DNA of 64,000 nucleotides from the NCBI RefSeq assembly GCF_036241575.1, contig NZ_CP108455.1, positions 3,406,001 to 3,470,000 on the forward strand, given 5' to 3'. Below, piece after piece: positions 24,738 through 32,431 of this stretch. The stretch's first letter is position 1. Each line of letters starts with the position of its first letter. This stretch comes from Streptomyces sp. NBC_01267 (GTDB lineage Bacteria > Actinomycetota > Actinomycetes > Streptomycetales > Streptomycetaceae). Below the pieces are notes generated by a model. That model saw only the letters and a list, made by a program, of their open reading frames with translations, had not been told where the DNA came from and searched no databases. The position numbers and the translations under genes were made by a program.

Positions 24738-24941
24738 GGAGTTCGCTCCCCTTCAAGCCGCTCTGCCCCGACGGTAGCGCCCCCACCGCGCGGCGTCGCT
24801 CATCACGCCCTCCCCGCACGGCTGTTCCGCGCCGCTCCGACGCTCCCGCACACCCCGGAGCGGGCCGAAGTCGGCGGGCCCCGAGTGGGGCGGTGCGTCA
24901 TCTCCACGCAAATCTCAGTAACGTGGGCCGGATGGGGACCG

Positions 24942-24961
24942 GTCAGCACTAGTCAGTACTA
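24942..24961. repeat. 10-bp tandem repeat before the ribosome site
   Basis: GTCAGCACTA and GTCAGTACTA lie head to tail immediately upstream of the GGGAGG of the next gene. They are one helical turn apart, so both face the same side of the DNA. Confidence 0.55.
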
Positions 24962-24973
24962 CGGGAGGCGCAC

Positions 24974-27571
24974 GTGCCGGAACGAACACGCAGCACGCCA
25001 CCGCGCACCCTCGCCGAGGCCCTGCGCATCCGCGACGACGCGTCCCTGGCGGGTCTGCTGCGGGCACGGCCCGACCTGTTGGCGCCGGTGCCGGGCGATC
25101 TGGGCCAGCTCGCCACCCGGGCGGGCACCCGCGCCTCGGTGGTCCGGGCGCTCGAACATCTCGACCGGTTCACGCTCCAGACGGCGGAGGCGCTGGCCGT
25201 CGCGCCGGACCCCGCGCCGTACACCACGCTCCTCGCCCTCATGGGCGGTGACGAGTGCGACCCCGCGGTGGCGTCCGCGCTGCCCGGCGCGGTGGACGTA
25301 CTGCGCGAACAGGCCCTGATCTGGGGCGCGGACGACCGGCTCCGGCTGGTGCGCACCGCCCGCGAGCTCCTCGCGCCGTCCCCGGCGCACCCCTCCCCGA
25401 CCGGTCTCGGGCCGACCGTGGCGGAGGCGACGGTCGGCATGTCGCCGGGCCGCGTGCAGGAGATCGTCACCGCGGCCGGGCTTGCCGGGACCCATGACTC
25501 GGTGTCCGCGGTCGCCGCGCTGACCTCGTTGTTCACCGACCGGACGCGGATGTCGGCGCTGCTCGACGAGGCGCCCGTGGAGTCGCTGAACGTACTGAGC
25601 AGGCTGGTCTGGGGGCCGCCGTACGGAGAGGTGGCCGCCGATCCCACCCCGCCGGTGCGCTGGCTGCGCGACCACGGGCTGCTGCTGCCCGCCAGCGCGC
25701 GCACGGTGGTACTCCCCCGGGAGGCCGCGCTGCATCTGCGCGCCGGGCGCGCGCACCGCCACGCCGAGCCGGTACCGCCCGCCGTCGCGCCGACGCGGGA
25801 GTACGGTCCACAGGCTGTGGACGCAGCGGCGGCGGGCCAGGCGTTCATGGCGCTCTCCACCATCGAGGACCTGTTCAAGGACTGGAACGAGGGCGGCCCC
25901 ACCGTCATGCGCTCCGGCGGCCTCAGCGTCCGCGATCTGAAGCGGACCGCCACCGCACTGGACACGACCGAACAACTGGCCGCCTTCTGGGTCGAACTCG
26001 CTTACGCCGCAGGCCTGTTGGCGGCGGACGGCGGCAGCAGCCCGTCCCGCTCCTCGAAGTCCGCGGGGGACGACGAACGCTTCGCGGCCACCCCCGCGTA
26101 CGACGCCTGGCTCGAATCCCCCGCCCAGGAACGGTGGTCGGTCCTGGCCACCAGCTGGCTCACCGCCACCCGCACCCCCGGGCTCATCGGCGGCCTGGAC
26201 GCCAAGGGCCGCGCCCTGTCGACCCTGGGCACCGACCTGGACCGCTCGGCAGCTCCCGAGGTGCGCCGCAGAACCCTGGCCCTGATGGCCACGCTCCCCG
26301 AAGGCACCGCGCCCGACCCGGAGTCCCTGCTGGCCCGGCTCCGCTGGGAGCGCCCGGTGCGCGGTACGGCCTCCGGCGCGCAATCCGGCGGTGCGGCGGC
26401 GGGCCGGGGCGCGGGCACGGCGGCGGACATCCCGTCGGCCCGCCACACGTACGGCGCGACCGCCGTCGGCGACCTGCGCTCCCGCATCGCCCGGTGGACG
26501 CTGAACGAGGCGGAACTGCTGGGCGTCACCGGCCGCGGCGCCCTGTCCACGCACGGCAGGGCCCTGCTGGGCGAGTCCGCAGCGTCCGGGCCGGGCATCG
26601 GCGCCCGGCCCGCCCCCACCGCCGCGGAGGTGGCCGCTTCCCGCGAGCGCGCCGCCGCCGCGATCGCCACGCTCATCCCCGAGCCCCTCGACCACGTACT
26701 CCTCCAGGCCGACCTCACCGCCGTCGCACCCGGCCCGCTGGAGCGCCCGCTCGCCGAACTGCTCGACGTCGCGGCGGACGTCGAGTCCAAGGGCGGCGCC
26801 ACCGTCTACCGCTTCACCCAGGGCTCCGTACGCCGCGCGCTCGACGCCGGGCAGACGGCCTCCGACCTGCACGCCTTCCTCGCGGCGCACAGCCGTACGC
26901 CGGTGCCGCAGCCGCTCACGTACCTCATCGACGACGTGGCCCGTAAACACGGCCATCTGCGGGTCGGGGCAGCGTCCTCGTACGTGCGCTGCGACGACGA
27001 CGCCGTCCTGAGCGAGATCCTGGCGGACACCCGCTCCCAGTCGCTGCGACTACGCCGGCTCGCCCCCACGGTGCTGGCCTCCGCGGCCGACCCGGTCACG
27101 CTCCTCGACGGGCTGCGCTCGATGGGCTTCGCCCCGGCCGCGGAGTCCGCCGAGGGCGACGTCCTGATCACCCGCCAGGACGCCTACCGCACCCCGCCCC
27201 GGACCGCCCCCGCGCCGGTCCCCGAGGGTCCGCCGGTCCCCGACGACACGCTGCTCGGCGCGGCGCTGCGAGCGATCAGGGCCGGTGACACGGCCGCCAC
27301 GGTGGTCCACGAACCGGTGCCGGAGTACGGCAACCTGCCGCGCACCCCGTCCGCCGAGACCCTCGCCACGGTGCAGGCCGCGGCCATGACGGGCGCGGCG
27401 CTCTGGATCGGCTACGTCAACGCCGACGGCGCGGCGAGCAGGCGGGTCATCGCACCGGTCCGGGTGGAGGGCGGCTTCGTGACGGCGTACGACCACACGG
27501 CGGACGACGTCCGCACGTATCCGCTGCACCGCATCACGGGGGTCGCGGAGCTGACGGACGACCCGGCCTGA
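24974..27571 (+). CDS. XPB N-terminal-type / helicase-associated protein with WYL-like C-terminus
   Basis: An 865-residue protein of the actinobacterial 'helicase C-terminal/XPB-Ssl2 N-terminal' family (Helicase_C_3). No Walker A or DEAD/DEVH box is present, so it is not itself a motor. The N-terminus (RTLAEALRIRDDASLAGLLRARPDLLAPVPGDLGQLATRAGTRASVVRALEHLDRFTLQTAEALAVA) is the characteristic winged-helix region. The middle part (YLIDDVARKHGHLRVGAASSYVRCDDDAVLSEIL) is the damage-recognition-like domain. The last 65 residues (ALWIGYVNADGAASRRVIAPVRVEGGFVTAYDHTADDVRTYPLHRITGV) read as a WYL domain. It starts with GTG after GGGAGG. Its likely partner, the XPB motor, is encoded 1.6 kb downstream. 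Confidence 0.82.
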   Translation: MPERTRSTPPRTLAEALRIRDDASLAGLLRARPDLLAPVPGDLGQLATRAGTRASVVRALEHLDRFTLQTAEALAVAPDPAPYTTLLALMGGDECDPAVASALPGAVDVLREQALIWGADDRLRLVRTARELLAPSPAHPSPTGLGPTVAEATVGMSPGRVQEIVTAAGLAGTHDSVSAVAALTSLFTDRTRMSALLDEAPVESLNVLSRLVWGPPYGEVAADPTPPVRWLRDHGLLLPASARTVVLPREAALHLRAGRAHRHAEPVPPAVAPTREYGPQAVDAAAAGQAFMALSTIEDLFKDWNEGGPTVMRSGGLSVRDLKRTATALDTTEQLAAFWVELAYAAGLLAADGGSSPSRSSKSAGDDERFAATPAYDAWLESPAQERWSVLATSWLTATRTPGLIGGLDAKGRALSTLGTDLDRSAAPEVRRRTLALMATLPEGTAPDPESLLARLRWERPVRGTASGAQSGGAAAGRGAGTAADIPSARHTYGATAVGDLRSRIARWTLNEAELLGVTGRGALSTHGRALLGESAASGPGIGARPAPTAAEVAASRERAAAAIATLIPEPLDHVLLQADLTAVAPGPLERPLAELLDVAADVESKGGATVYRFTQGSVRRALDAGQTASDLHAFLAAHSRTPVPQPLTYLIDDVARKHGHLRVGAASSYVRCDDDAVLSEILADTRSQSLRLRRLAPTVLASAADPVTLLDGLRSMGFAPAAESAEGDVLITRQDAYRTPPRTAPAPVPEGPPVPDDTLLGAALRAIRAGDTAATVVHEPVPEYGNLPRTPSAETLATVQAAAMTGAALWIGYVNADGAASRRVIAPVRVEGGFVTAYDHTADDVRTYPLHRITGVAELTDDPA

Positions 27572-27766
27572 GCGGAGGCGGGGCTGGGGTTGGAGGTGAG
27601 GGTGGGGCAGAGGCGAGGGCCCGGCCCGCCGAGATCACGCCGGGGTACGGCGATGCGTTCCGGGTCCGGGACACGCGCTTCGGGCCCCGGGCGCGCGCTT
27701 CGGGCGCCCCTGATTCGCTCCCGATTCGCCCCTTTCCGGGCAAGTTGTCGGCATGCCACGCTGCTG

Positions 27767-27780
27767 GTGATCAGGATCAC
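27767..27780. promoter_or_regulatory. Perfect dyad upstream of the secreted inhibitor gene
   Basis: GTGATC-AG-GATCAC is a perfect 14-bp inverted repeat ending 17 bp before the start codon, overlapping the expected transcript start or leader. It may be an operator. Confidence 0.4.
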
Positions 27781-27797
27781 GGAAAAGGGGTTTCTCC

Positions 27798-28187
27798 ATG
27801 AACCGCATCGCCACGCTCGGCCTCGTCTCGATCGCCGCGGCCGTCAGCCTCTGCACCGGACCCACCGCGACCGCGGAGGTCCGGTCCCCCACCGTCCACA
27901 GCCCGAGCGCTTCCTACAACTGCCGCCCGGGGAACTTCTGCATCTACAGCGGTTGGAACGGCAGCGGGCACTACTGCCATTGGACGACCCGGCAGAAGGC
28001 GAACACCGCCGACGACTGCTCGTTCATCCAGAAGGGCGAGAAGGTCCGCTCCCTGTGGAACGGGACAGGCCACCGCATTCAGTACTACACGAACACCAAC
28101 TACAACCACCGGGTCGGATCCACCCCGGCCGGCCACGGCGGCAACCTCCAGGGGAGCTACCAGATCCGCTCCTTCAAGCCGCAGTAA
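27798..28187 (+). CDS. Secreted peptidase-inhibitor I36-type protein
   Basis: A 129-residue exported protein. The Sec signal is MNRIATLGLVSIAAAVSLCTGPTATAEV, probably cleaved after residue 26 or so. The mature domain (YNCRPGNFCIYSGWNGSGHYCHWTTRQKANTADDCSFIQKGEKVRSLWNGTGHRIQYYTNTNYNHRVGSTPAGHGGNLQG) has the C-P/x-x-x-x-F-C-x-Y pattern, aromatic beta strands and four cysteines of the crystallin-like peptidase inhibitor family I36 (SMI type). It is predicted to inhibit extracellular metalloproteases or bind the cell surface. AAAAGGGG is the ribosome site. It is monocistronic with a hairpin after it. Confidence 0.85.
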   Translation: MNRIATLGLVSIAAAVSLCTGPTATAEVRSPTVHSPSASYNCRPGNFCIYSGWNGSGHYCHWTTRQKANTADDCSFIQKGEKVRSLWNGTGHRIQYYTNTNYNHRVGSTPAGHGGNLQGSYQIRSFKPQ

Positions 28188-28224
28188 CCGCGGTAGCCGT
28201 CACGGCAGACCCCACGAACACGGA

Positions 28225-28260
28225 GTGCGGACCGGCGGGGGACCTCCACCCGGCCCGCAC
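28225..28260. terminator. Hairpin between convergent genes
   Basis: GTGCGGACCGG (28225-28235) pairs with CCGGCCCGCAC (28250-28260) with one mismatch. It separates the I36 inhibitor gene from the convergent VanZ gene. Confidence 0.6.
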
Positions 28261-28264
28261 CCCG

Positions 28265-29098
28265 TCAACGCGAGGAGGTCCCGGCAGCAGGCTTGGCTGC
28301 GGTCTTCTTGGCCGGGGTCTTCTTGGCCGGGGTCTTCTTGGCCGGGCTCTTCTTGGCCGCACCCTTCGCAGCCGAGGCTTTCTTGGCCGCAGTCTTCCTG
28401 GCCACAGACTTTGACTGGGATTTCTTCGACTGGGATTTCTTCGACTGGGACTTCAGCCTCCCCGCCAGCACCGCCTTCAGTTTCGACTTCGGACTCGGAC
28501 CCCGTTTCGGCCTCGACCTCGGCTTCGGGCTCGGCGTCGGCGACGGCTTCGGCTTCGGCTTCGACTCAGCCACCGGCGGCCCAGCCGCAGCCACCCCGCC
28601 CGACCGCTGCCACCAGTGCGTACGCCGCGGGTGCAGCGCACGTCCCAGCCGCCGCCCCAGCAGCAGGTAACCGATCAGCGCACCCGTCGTGTTCAGGATC
28701 ACGTCGTCGATGTCGAAGGCCCGCCCGGTGATGAAGAGCCCCTGCGCCGTCTCGACGAGGAACATCACGAAGGCAGTCACCAGCACCACCCGCAGCAGCC
28801 CGCGCGCCTTGGGAATCAGCACCGGCAGCAGCACACCGAACGGCACGCCGAGCAACAGATTGCCGCCGATCTGCTTGACCGTGTCGCGGAACGCCGGTTG
28901 GTCGACGTACGTCCGGATCGAATCGCCGGGCTTCAGATTGGTGTGCGTGAGGTCCACCGAGGCGGCAGAAGGCTCAAGCGTCACCTTCGCCAGCGCCACC
29001 GCGAACCCCACCATGCAGAAGAAGCCGGCCAGCAGCACGAGCACGCGCATCACGGTCGAGCCCCATGTCCGTCGTTGCAGTCGCGGTTCGGAGTCCAT
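28265..29098 (-). CDS. VanZ-family membrane protein with histone-H1-like Lys/Ala/Pro tail
   Basis: A 277-residue protein in two parts. Residues 1-155 are a VanZ-like membrane domain: a basic start, a helix MRVLVLLAGFFCMVGFAVALAKVTL, then DTVKQIGGNLLLGVPFGVLLPVLIP, LLRVVLVTAFVMFLVETAQGLFITGRAFDIDDVILNTTGALIGYLLLG. This includes the family's N-L-L-L-x-x-P-x-G and E-x-x-Q...R-x-x-D-x-D-D-x-x-x-N-x-x-G motifs. Residues 175-277 are extremely basic, with SQSKK x3 and K-K-T/S-P-A repeats resembling the AKKxPAKK tails of eukaryotic H1 and bacterial H1-like proteins. The tail is encoded by two 15-bp tandem repeats (28304-28363 and 28413-28450). The tail should lie in the cytoplasm and could bind DNA or phospholipid. 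Confidence 0.82.
   Translation of the reverse strand: MDSEPRLQRRTWGSTVMRVLVLLAGFFCMVGFAVALAKVTLEPSAASVDLTHTNLKPGDSIRTYVDQPAFRDTVKQIGGNLLLGVPFGVLLPVLIPKARGLLRVVLVTAFVMFLVETAQGLFITGRAFDIDDVILNTTGALIGYLLLGRRLGRALHPRRTHWWQRSGGVAAAGPPVAESKPKPKPSPTPSPKPRSRPKRGPSPKSKLKAVLAGRLKSQSKKSQSKKSQSKSVARKTAAKKASAAKGAAKKSPAKKTPAKKTPAKKTAAKPAAGTSSR
28304..28450. repeat. 15-bp coding tandem repeats in the VanZ tail
   Basis: Four CTTCTTGGCCGGGGT-type units start at 28304, 28319, 28334 and 28349. Three GACTGGGATTTCTTC-type units start at 28413, 28428 and 28443. Both have a 15-bp period, so copy number can change without breaking the frame; each unit encodes five residues of the basic tail. Confidence 0.85.
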
Positions 29099-29184
29099 GA
29101 GTCAGCGTGTACCCGCGCCCGGATGCGCGACACTGGTGGTTTGGCCCGTACGGAAAGGCCTCACTGCGCGAAGGGACTCACCGC

Positions 29185-30843
29185 GTGAATGGACCGCTCA
29201 TCGTCCAAAGCGACAAAACCTTGCTCTTGGAGGTGGACCACGAGCAGGCCGACGCCTGCCGCCGGGCCATCGCGCCGTTCGCGGAGCTGGAGCGTGCGCC
29301 GGAGCACATCCATACCTACCGGCTGACCCCGCTCGGTCTGTGGAACGCCCGTGCCGCCGGGCACGACGCCGAGCAGGTCGTGGACGCGCTCGTCGAGTTC
29401 TCCCGCTATCCCGTGCCGCACGCGCTGCTCGTGGACGTCGCCGAGACCATGGCCCGCTACGGCCGCCTCACCCTCTCCAAGCACCCGGTGCACGGGCTGG
29501 TCCTCACCTCGACCGACCGGCCGGTCCTGGAGGAGATCCTGCGCTCGAAGAAGGTCGCGCCGCTGGTCGGTGCGCGGCTCGACCCGGACACGGTCGCCGT
29601 GCATCCCTCCGAGCGGGGGCAGATCAAGCAGACGCTGCTGAAGCTGGGCTGGCCCGCCGAGGACCTGGCCGGGTACGTCGACGGCGAGGCGCACCAGATC
29701 GATCTGGCCGAGGACGGCTGGACCCTGCGCCCGTACCAGAAGCAGGCCGTCGAGAACTTCTGGCACGGCGGCTCCGGCGTCGTCGTCCTGCCCTGTGGCG
29801 CGGGGAAGACGCTGGTCGGCGCCGGTGCGATGGCCGAGGCCAAGGCGACCACGCTGATCCTGGTCACCAACACCGTCTCGGCCCGCCAGTGGAAGCACGA
29901 GCTGGTGAAGCGGACCTCCCTCACGGAGGACGAGATCGGTGAGTACAGCGGTACGAAGAAGGAGATCCGCCCGGTCACGATCGCGACGTACCAGGTGCTG
30001 ACGACCCGCAGGAAGGGCGTCTACCCGCACCTGGAGCTCTTCGACTCGCGCGACTGGGGTCTGGTCATCTACGACGAGGTGCATCTGCTGCCCGCCCCCG
30101 TCTTCAAGTTCACCGCCGACCTCCAGGCCCGCCGCCGGCTCGGGCTCACCGCGACGCTCGTACGGGAGGACGGCCGCGAGTCGGACGTCTTCTCGCTGAT
30201 CGGGCCCAAGCGGTTCGACGCGCCGTGGAAGGAGATCGAGGCGCAGGGATACATCGCGCCCGCCGACTGTGTCGAGGTCCGGGTCAATCTGACGGACACC
30301 GAGCGGCTCGCGTACGCCACCGCCGAGGCGGAGGAGAAGTACCGTTTCTGCGCGACGACCGCGACCAAGCGGAAGGTCACGGAGGCGCTGGTCCGTAAGC
30401 ACCAGGGGGAGCAGACCCTGGTCATCGGCCAGTACATCGACCAGCTCGACGAACTGGGCGAGCATCTGAACGCGCCGGTCATCAAGGGCGAGACGTCGAA
30501 CGCGCAGCGCGAGAAGCTCTTCGGCGCGTTCCGCGAGGGCGAGATCAGCGTGCTCGTCGTCTCGAAGGTCGCGAACTTCTCCATCGACCTGCCCGAGGCG
30601 ACGGTCGCGATCCAGGTCTCGGGAACCTTCGGCTCACGCCAGGAGGAGGCACAGCGGCTGGGACGCGTGCTGCGCCCGAAGGCGGACGGGCACGAGGCCC
30701 GTTTCTACTCGGTGGTGGCGAGGGACACGATCGACCAGGACTTCGCGGCGCACCGCCAGCGGTTCCTGGCCGAGCAGGGGTACGCGTACCGGATCGTGGA
30801 CGCGGACGATCTGCTGAGCGGGTCGGGGGACGGGGCTGCGTGA
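29185..30843 (+). CDS. XPB/Ssl2-type SF2 DNA helicase
   Basis: A 552-residue SF2 helicase. The first 170 residues are the bacterial XPB N-terminal domain (VNGPLIVQSDKTLLLEVDHEQADACRRAIAPFAELERAPEHIHTYRLTPLGLWNARA). The Q-like motif is LRPYQKQAVENFW, Walker A is VVLPCGAGKT (K208), Walker B is IYDEVH (D297-H300), motif III is LGLTATLVREDGRE, which includes the R-E-D of XPB, and motif VI is QRLGRVLRPKADG. The GTG at 29185 has AAGGGA upstream. It unwinds DNA in repair or transcription-coupled processes; mycobacterial XPB is a 3'-5' helicase. Its non-motor companion is encoded at 24974-27571. Confidence 0.93.
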   Translation: MNGPLIVQSDKTLLLEVDHEQADACRRAIAPFAELERAPEHIHTYRLTPLGLWNARAAGHDAEQVVDALVEFSRYPVPHALLVDVAETMARYGRLTLSKHPVHGLVLTSTDRPVLEEILRSKKVAPLVGARLDPDTVAVHPSERGQIKQTLLKLGWPAEDLAGYVDGEAHQIDLAEDGWTLRPYQKQAVENFWHGGSGVVVLPCGAGKTLVGAGAMAEAKATTLILVTNTVSARQWKHELVKRTSLTEDEIGEYSGTKKEIRPVTIATYQVLTTRRKGVYPHLELFDSRDWGLVIYDEVHLLPAPVFKFTADLQARRRLGLTATLVREDGRESDVFSLIGPKRFDAPWKEIEAQGYIAPADCVEVRVNLTDTERLAYATAEAEEKYRFCATTATKRKVTEALVRKHQGEQTLVIGQYIDQLDELGEHLNAPVIKGETSNAQREKLFGAFREGEISVLVVSKVANFSIDLPEATVAIQVSGTFGSRQEEAQRLGRVLRPKADGHEARFYSVVARDTIDQDFAAHRQRFLAEQGYAYRIVDADDLLSGSGDGAA

Positions 30844-30859
30844 GGCGTACCGGCCGGAG

Positions 30860-30965
30860 CGTGCACGTCACCGTGCGCGTGTGTGAGCACGTGCGCGTGC
30901 GCGTCAGCCTGTGCCTGTCAGCGCGTGCGCGTCACGTATCCCTGTCAACGCGTGCGCGTCACCAC
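30860..30965. repeat. GCGTGCGCGTCA-type degenerate repeats
   Basis: Immediately after the XPB gene, copies of GCGTGCGCGTCA / GTGCGCGTGTGTG / CTGTCAGCGCGTGCGCGTCA recur. They run into the 3' end of a small minus-strand gene. They are alternating purine-pyrimidine, so they have Z-DNA-forming potential. Confidence 0.65.
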
Positions 30966-31100
30966 ATGCCCGTCGCTGTCGTGCTCGCCGAGGATGACGA
31001 CGCTGAACACGGCGGAGGCGAACGCCTTGACCGCGCGGATCGTGCTGCGGACGGGGTGGGCGGCGTCGGTACGGGCCTGAGTGCTGGCTGCTGTGGTCAT
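30945..31100 (-). CDS. Small conserved-looking protein (51 aa)
   Basis: MTTAASTQARTDAAHPVRSTIRAVKAFASAVFSVVILGEHDSDGHVVTRTR. From memory, very similar 50-residue proteins with the pattern R-x-x-K-A-F-A-x-A-x-x-x-V-x-x-L-G-E-x occur in many Streptomyces genomes, with a basic amphipathic helix followed by a short hydrophobic stretch. The function is unknown. The last residues coincide with the GCGTGCGCGTCA repeat, so the C-terminus may be variable. A TTTCCGG-N4-CCGGAAA hairpin (31115-31132) lies 15 bp upstream of the ATG. The start is tentative because the Shine-Dalgarno (GGAG) is very close. Confidence 0.5.
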   Translation of the reverse strand: MTTAASTQARTDAAHPVRSTIRAVKAFASAVFSVVILGEHDSDGHVVTRTR

Positions 31101-31387
31101 GGCTCCATGATGATTTTCCGGCCCTCCGGAAACGTCCGGCTGGGGTCGGAACGTAAAGGGCCGTCGCCTACGACTCAAGGTCCATGCGATCCCCTACGGG
31201 AGGATGGGCCGACCGGTACCTGAGGACAGGAGCCACGCCCTGTCCACCCATGGGACTCCGACACTCGGCTGCACGGACCCGACAGCCGACCGCGCGGACC
31301 CGGAAGCCGTCCGCGCCCCGGTTCCGCGGCCGTCCGAGTCATGGCACCGGTTCCCAGTACGGAACTGTTCACGCGAGGAATGCGTTC
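31101..31387. other. Gene-free divergent spacer (about 290 bp)
   Basis: This lies between the small minus-strand gene and the membrane-anchored protein gene. Besides the TTTCCGG-N4-CCGGAAA hairpin I see no gene, and the open frames here lack coding character. Confidence 0.4.
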
Positions 31388-31711
31388 ATGAATTTCGTTA
31401 TCGCTCTATCCGTCATTATCATCGCGTCCCCCATCGCCTATATCGTTCACCTTTTCAAGCGCACCCAAAAAATCATGTCACAGGGGCGGGACATCAAGGC
31501 CCTGGTGGAGGATGTCCGTCACGTCGGCTCGAATGACAGCGGGAGCATCGAAATAAGATACCGGCTTTCATGGCGGGAGGACGGTGCAACCAGGCACGTG
31601 GAAGGCAGGGACACCATTTCCGCTGTTCGCTTTCCGAAGGTACAGAAAGGCTGCGAGGTCGATATCAAGTACCTGGACGATGACCACATTCTGCTTGTTT
31701 TCGACAAGTAG
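31388..31711 (+). CDS. Membrane-anchored DUF3592-like protein, atypical base composition
   Basis: A 107-residue protein. MNFVIALSVIIIASPIAYIVHLFKR is an N-terminal membrane anchor. The rest (SGSIEIRYRLSWREDGATRHVEGRDTISAVRFPKVQKGCEVDIKYLDDDHILLVFDK) looks like the beta-rich DUF3592-type domain, where a strand is followed by R-F-P-x-V-x-x-G-x-x-V-x-I-x-Y. Codon use is clearly unlike the neighbours: GTT, ATT, CTA, CTT, CAA and AAA codons are common, so third-position GC is much lower. The ATG at 31388 has GAGGAA about 9 nt upstream. Probable recent acquisition or low expression; function unknown. Confidence 0.72.
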   Translation: MNFVIALSVIIIASPIAYIVHLFKRTQKIMSQGRDIKALVEDVRHVGSNDSGSIEIRYRLSWREDGATRHVEGRDTISAVRFPKVQKGCEVDIKYLDDDHILLVFDK

Positions 31712-31768
31712 ACAGCCATCGGGCCGAGTCGAGGGCCGTCCCGGTTCACCACACCGGCTCCGCTCGCG

Positions 31769-32338
31769 TCAGCACAAGGCGCCGGCCGCCCGCAGATCAC
31801 CGAACGCCTGCCGCGCGACTTCACCGAAGCCGTCGCCGTCCGTGGTGCCGCTCCAGCGCTCATGGGCGATCTTCAGAGCGAGCGCGCTCAGTTCCGCGGC
31901 CACGCACGCCGTCAGGTCGGGAACGCCGCGCCGCTTGAGCGCGTCGGTCATCGCCGCGACAAGACCGAGGCCCTTCAGCGCTTCGCGTTCCCGCAGTTCC
32001 GGACTGGCGGCGATCACCGCCCCCCTGCGGGCGGTGAATTCACGCCGCTCGGGTGTGAAGGCTTCCCTCCCGACCGTGTCCAGGGCATGCATCACGGCTT
32101 CGAACGGTGTGGCGCTCGCGGGCGCCGCGACGATCCCCTCGACGAGCAGCCCGGTCACCGCTTGCCCGCCGAAGAGCACTTCCCGCTTGTCCTGGAAGTG
32201 CCGGAAGAAGGTGCTCTTCGTCAGCCCCGCACGCTCCGCGATCTCGATCACCGTCGTGCGCTCGTAGCCCCGCTCCTCGAACAGTTCGACGGCGGCGACA
32301 ACGAGTCGCTCTGATGCGTTGGGTTGCCAGCGGGCCAT
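31769..32338 (-). CDS. TetR-family repressor
   Basis: A 189-residue TetR regulator. The HTH covers residues 8-55: ASERLVVAAVELFEERGYERTTVIEIAERAGLTKSTFFRHFQDKREVLF. The C-terminal ligand domain is of ordinary length and ends in DLRAAGALC. It is divergent from a quinone-oxidoreductase-type gene with a 93-bp spacer that contains a 47-bp interrupted palindrome. It therefore most likely represses both itself and the oxidoreductase, with a small electrophile or quinone as the plausible inducer; the ligand is inference only. Confidence 0.92.
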   Translation of the reverse strand: MARWQPNASERLVVAAVELFEERGYERTTVIEIAERAGLTKSTFFRHFQDKREVLFGGQAVTGLLVEGIVAAPASATPFEAVMHALDTVGREAFTPERREFTARRGAVIAASPELREREALKGLGLVAAMTDALKRRGVPDLTACVAAELSALALKIAHERWSGTTDGDGFGEVARQAFGDLRAAGALC

Positions 32339-32350
32339 GAGGAAAGCCTA

Positions 32351-32397
32351 CGGCACTTGGTCCCGTCACTCATGTACGGTGATGGGACCAAGTGCCG
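32351..32397. promoter_or_regulatory. 47-bp interrupted palindrome (TetR operator)
   Basis: CGGCACTTGGTCCC (32351-32364) pairs perfectly with GGGACCAAGTGCCG (32384-32397). After one mismatch the symmetry continues as TCAC/GTGA, so 18 of 19 positions per arm match around a central G at 32374. It lies between the divergent TetR and oxidoreductase starts. Confidence 0.85.
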
Positions 32398-32431
32398 TCA
32401 CGGTTCCGTGTGTCCATCTGGAGGTACGCCC

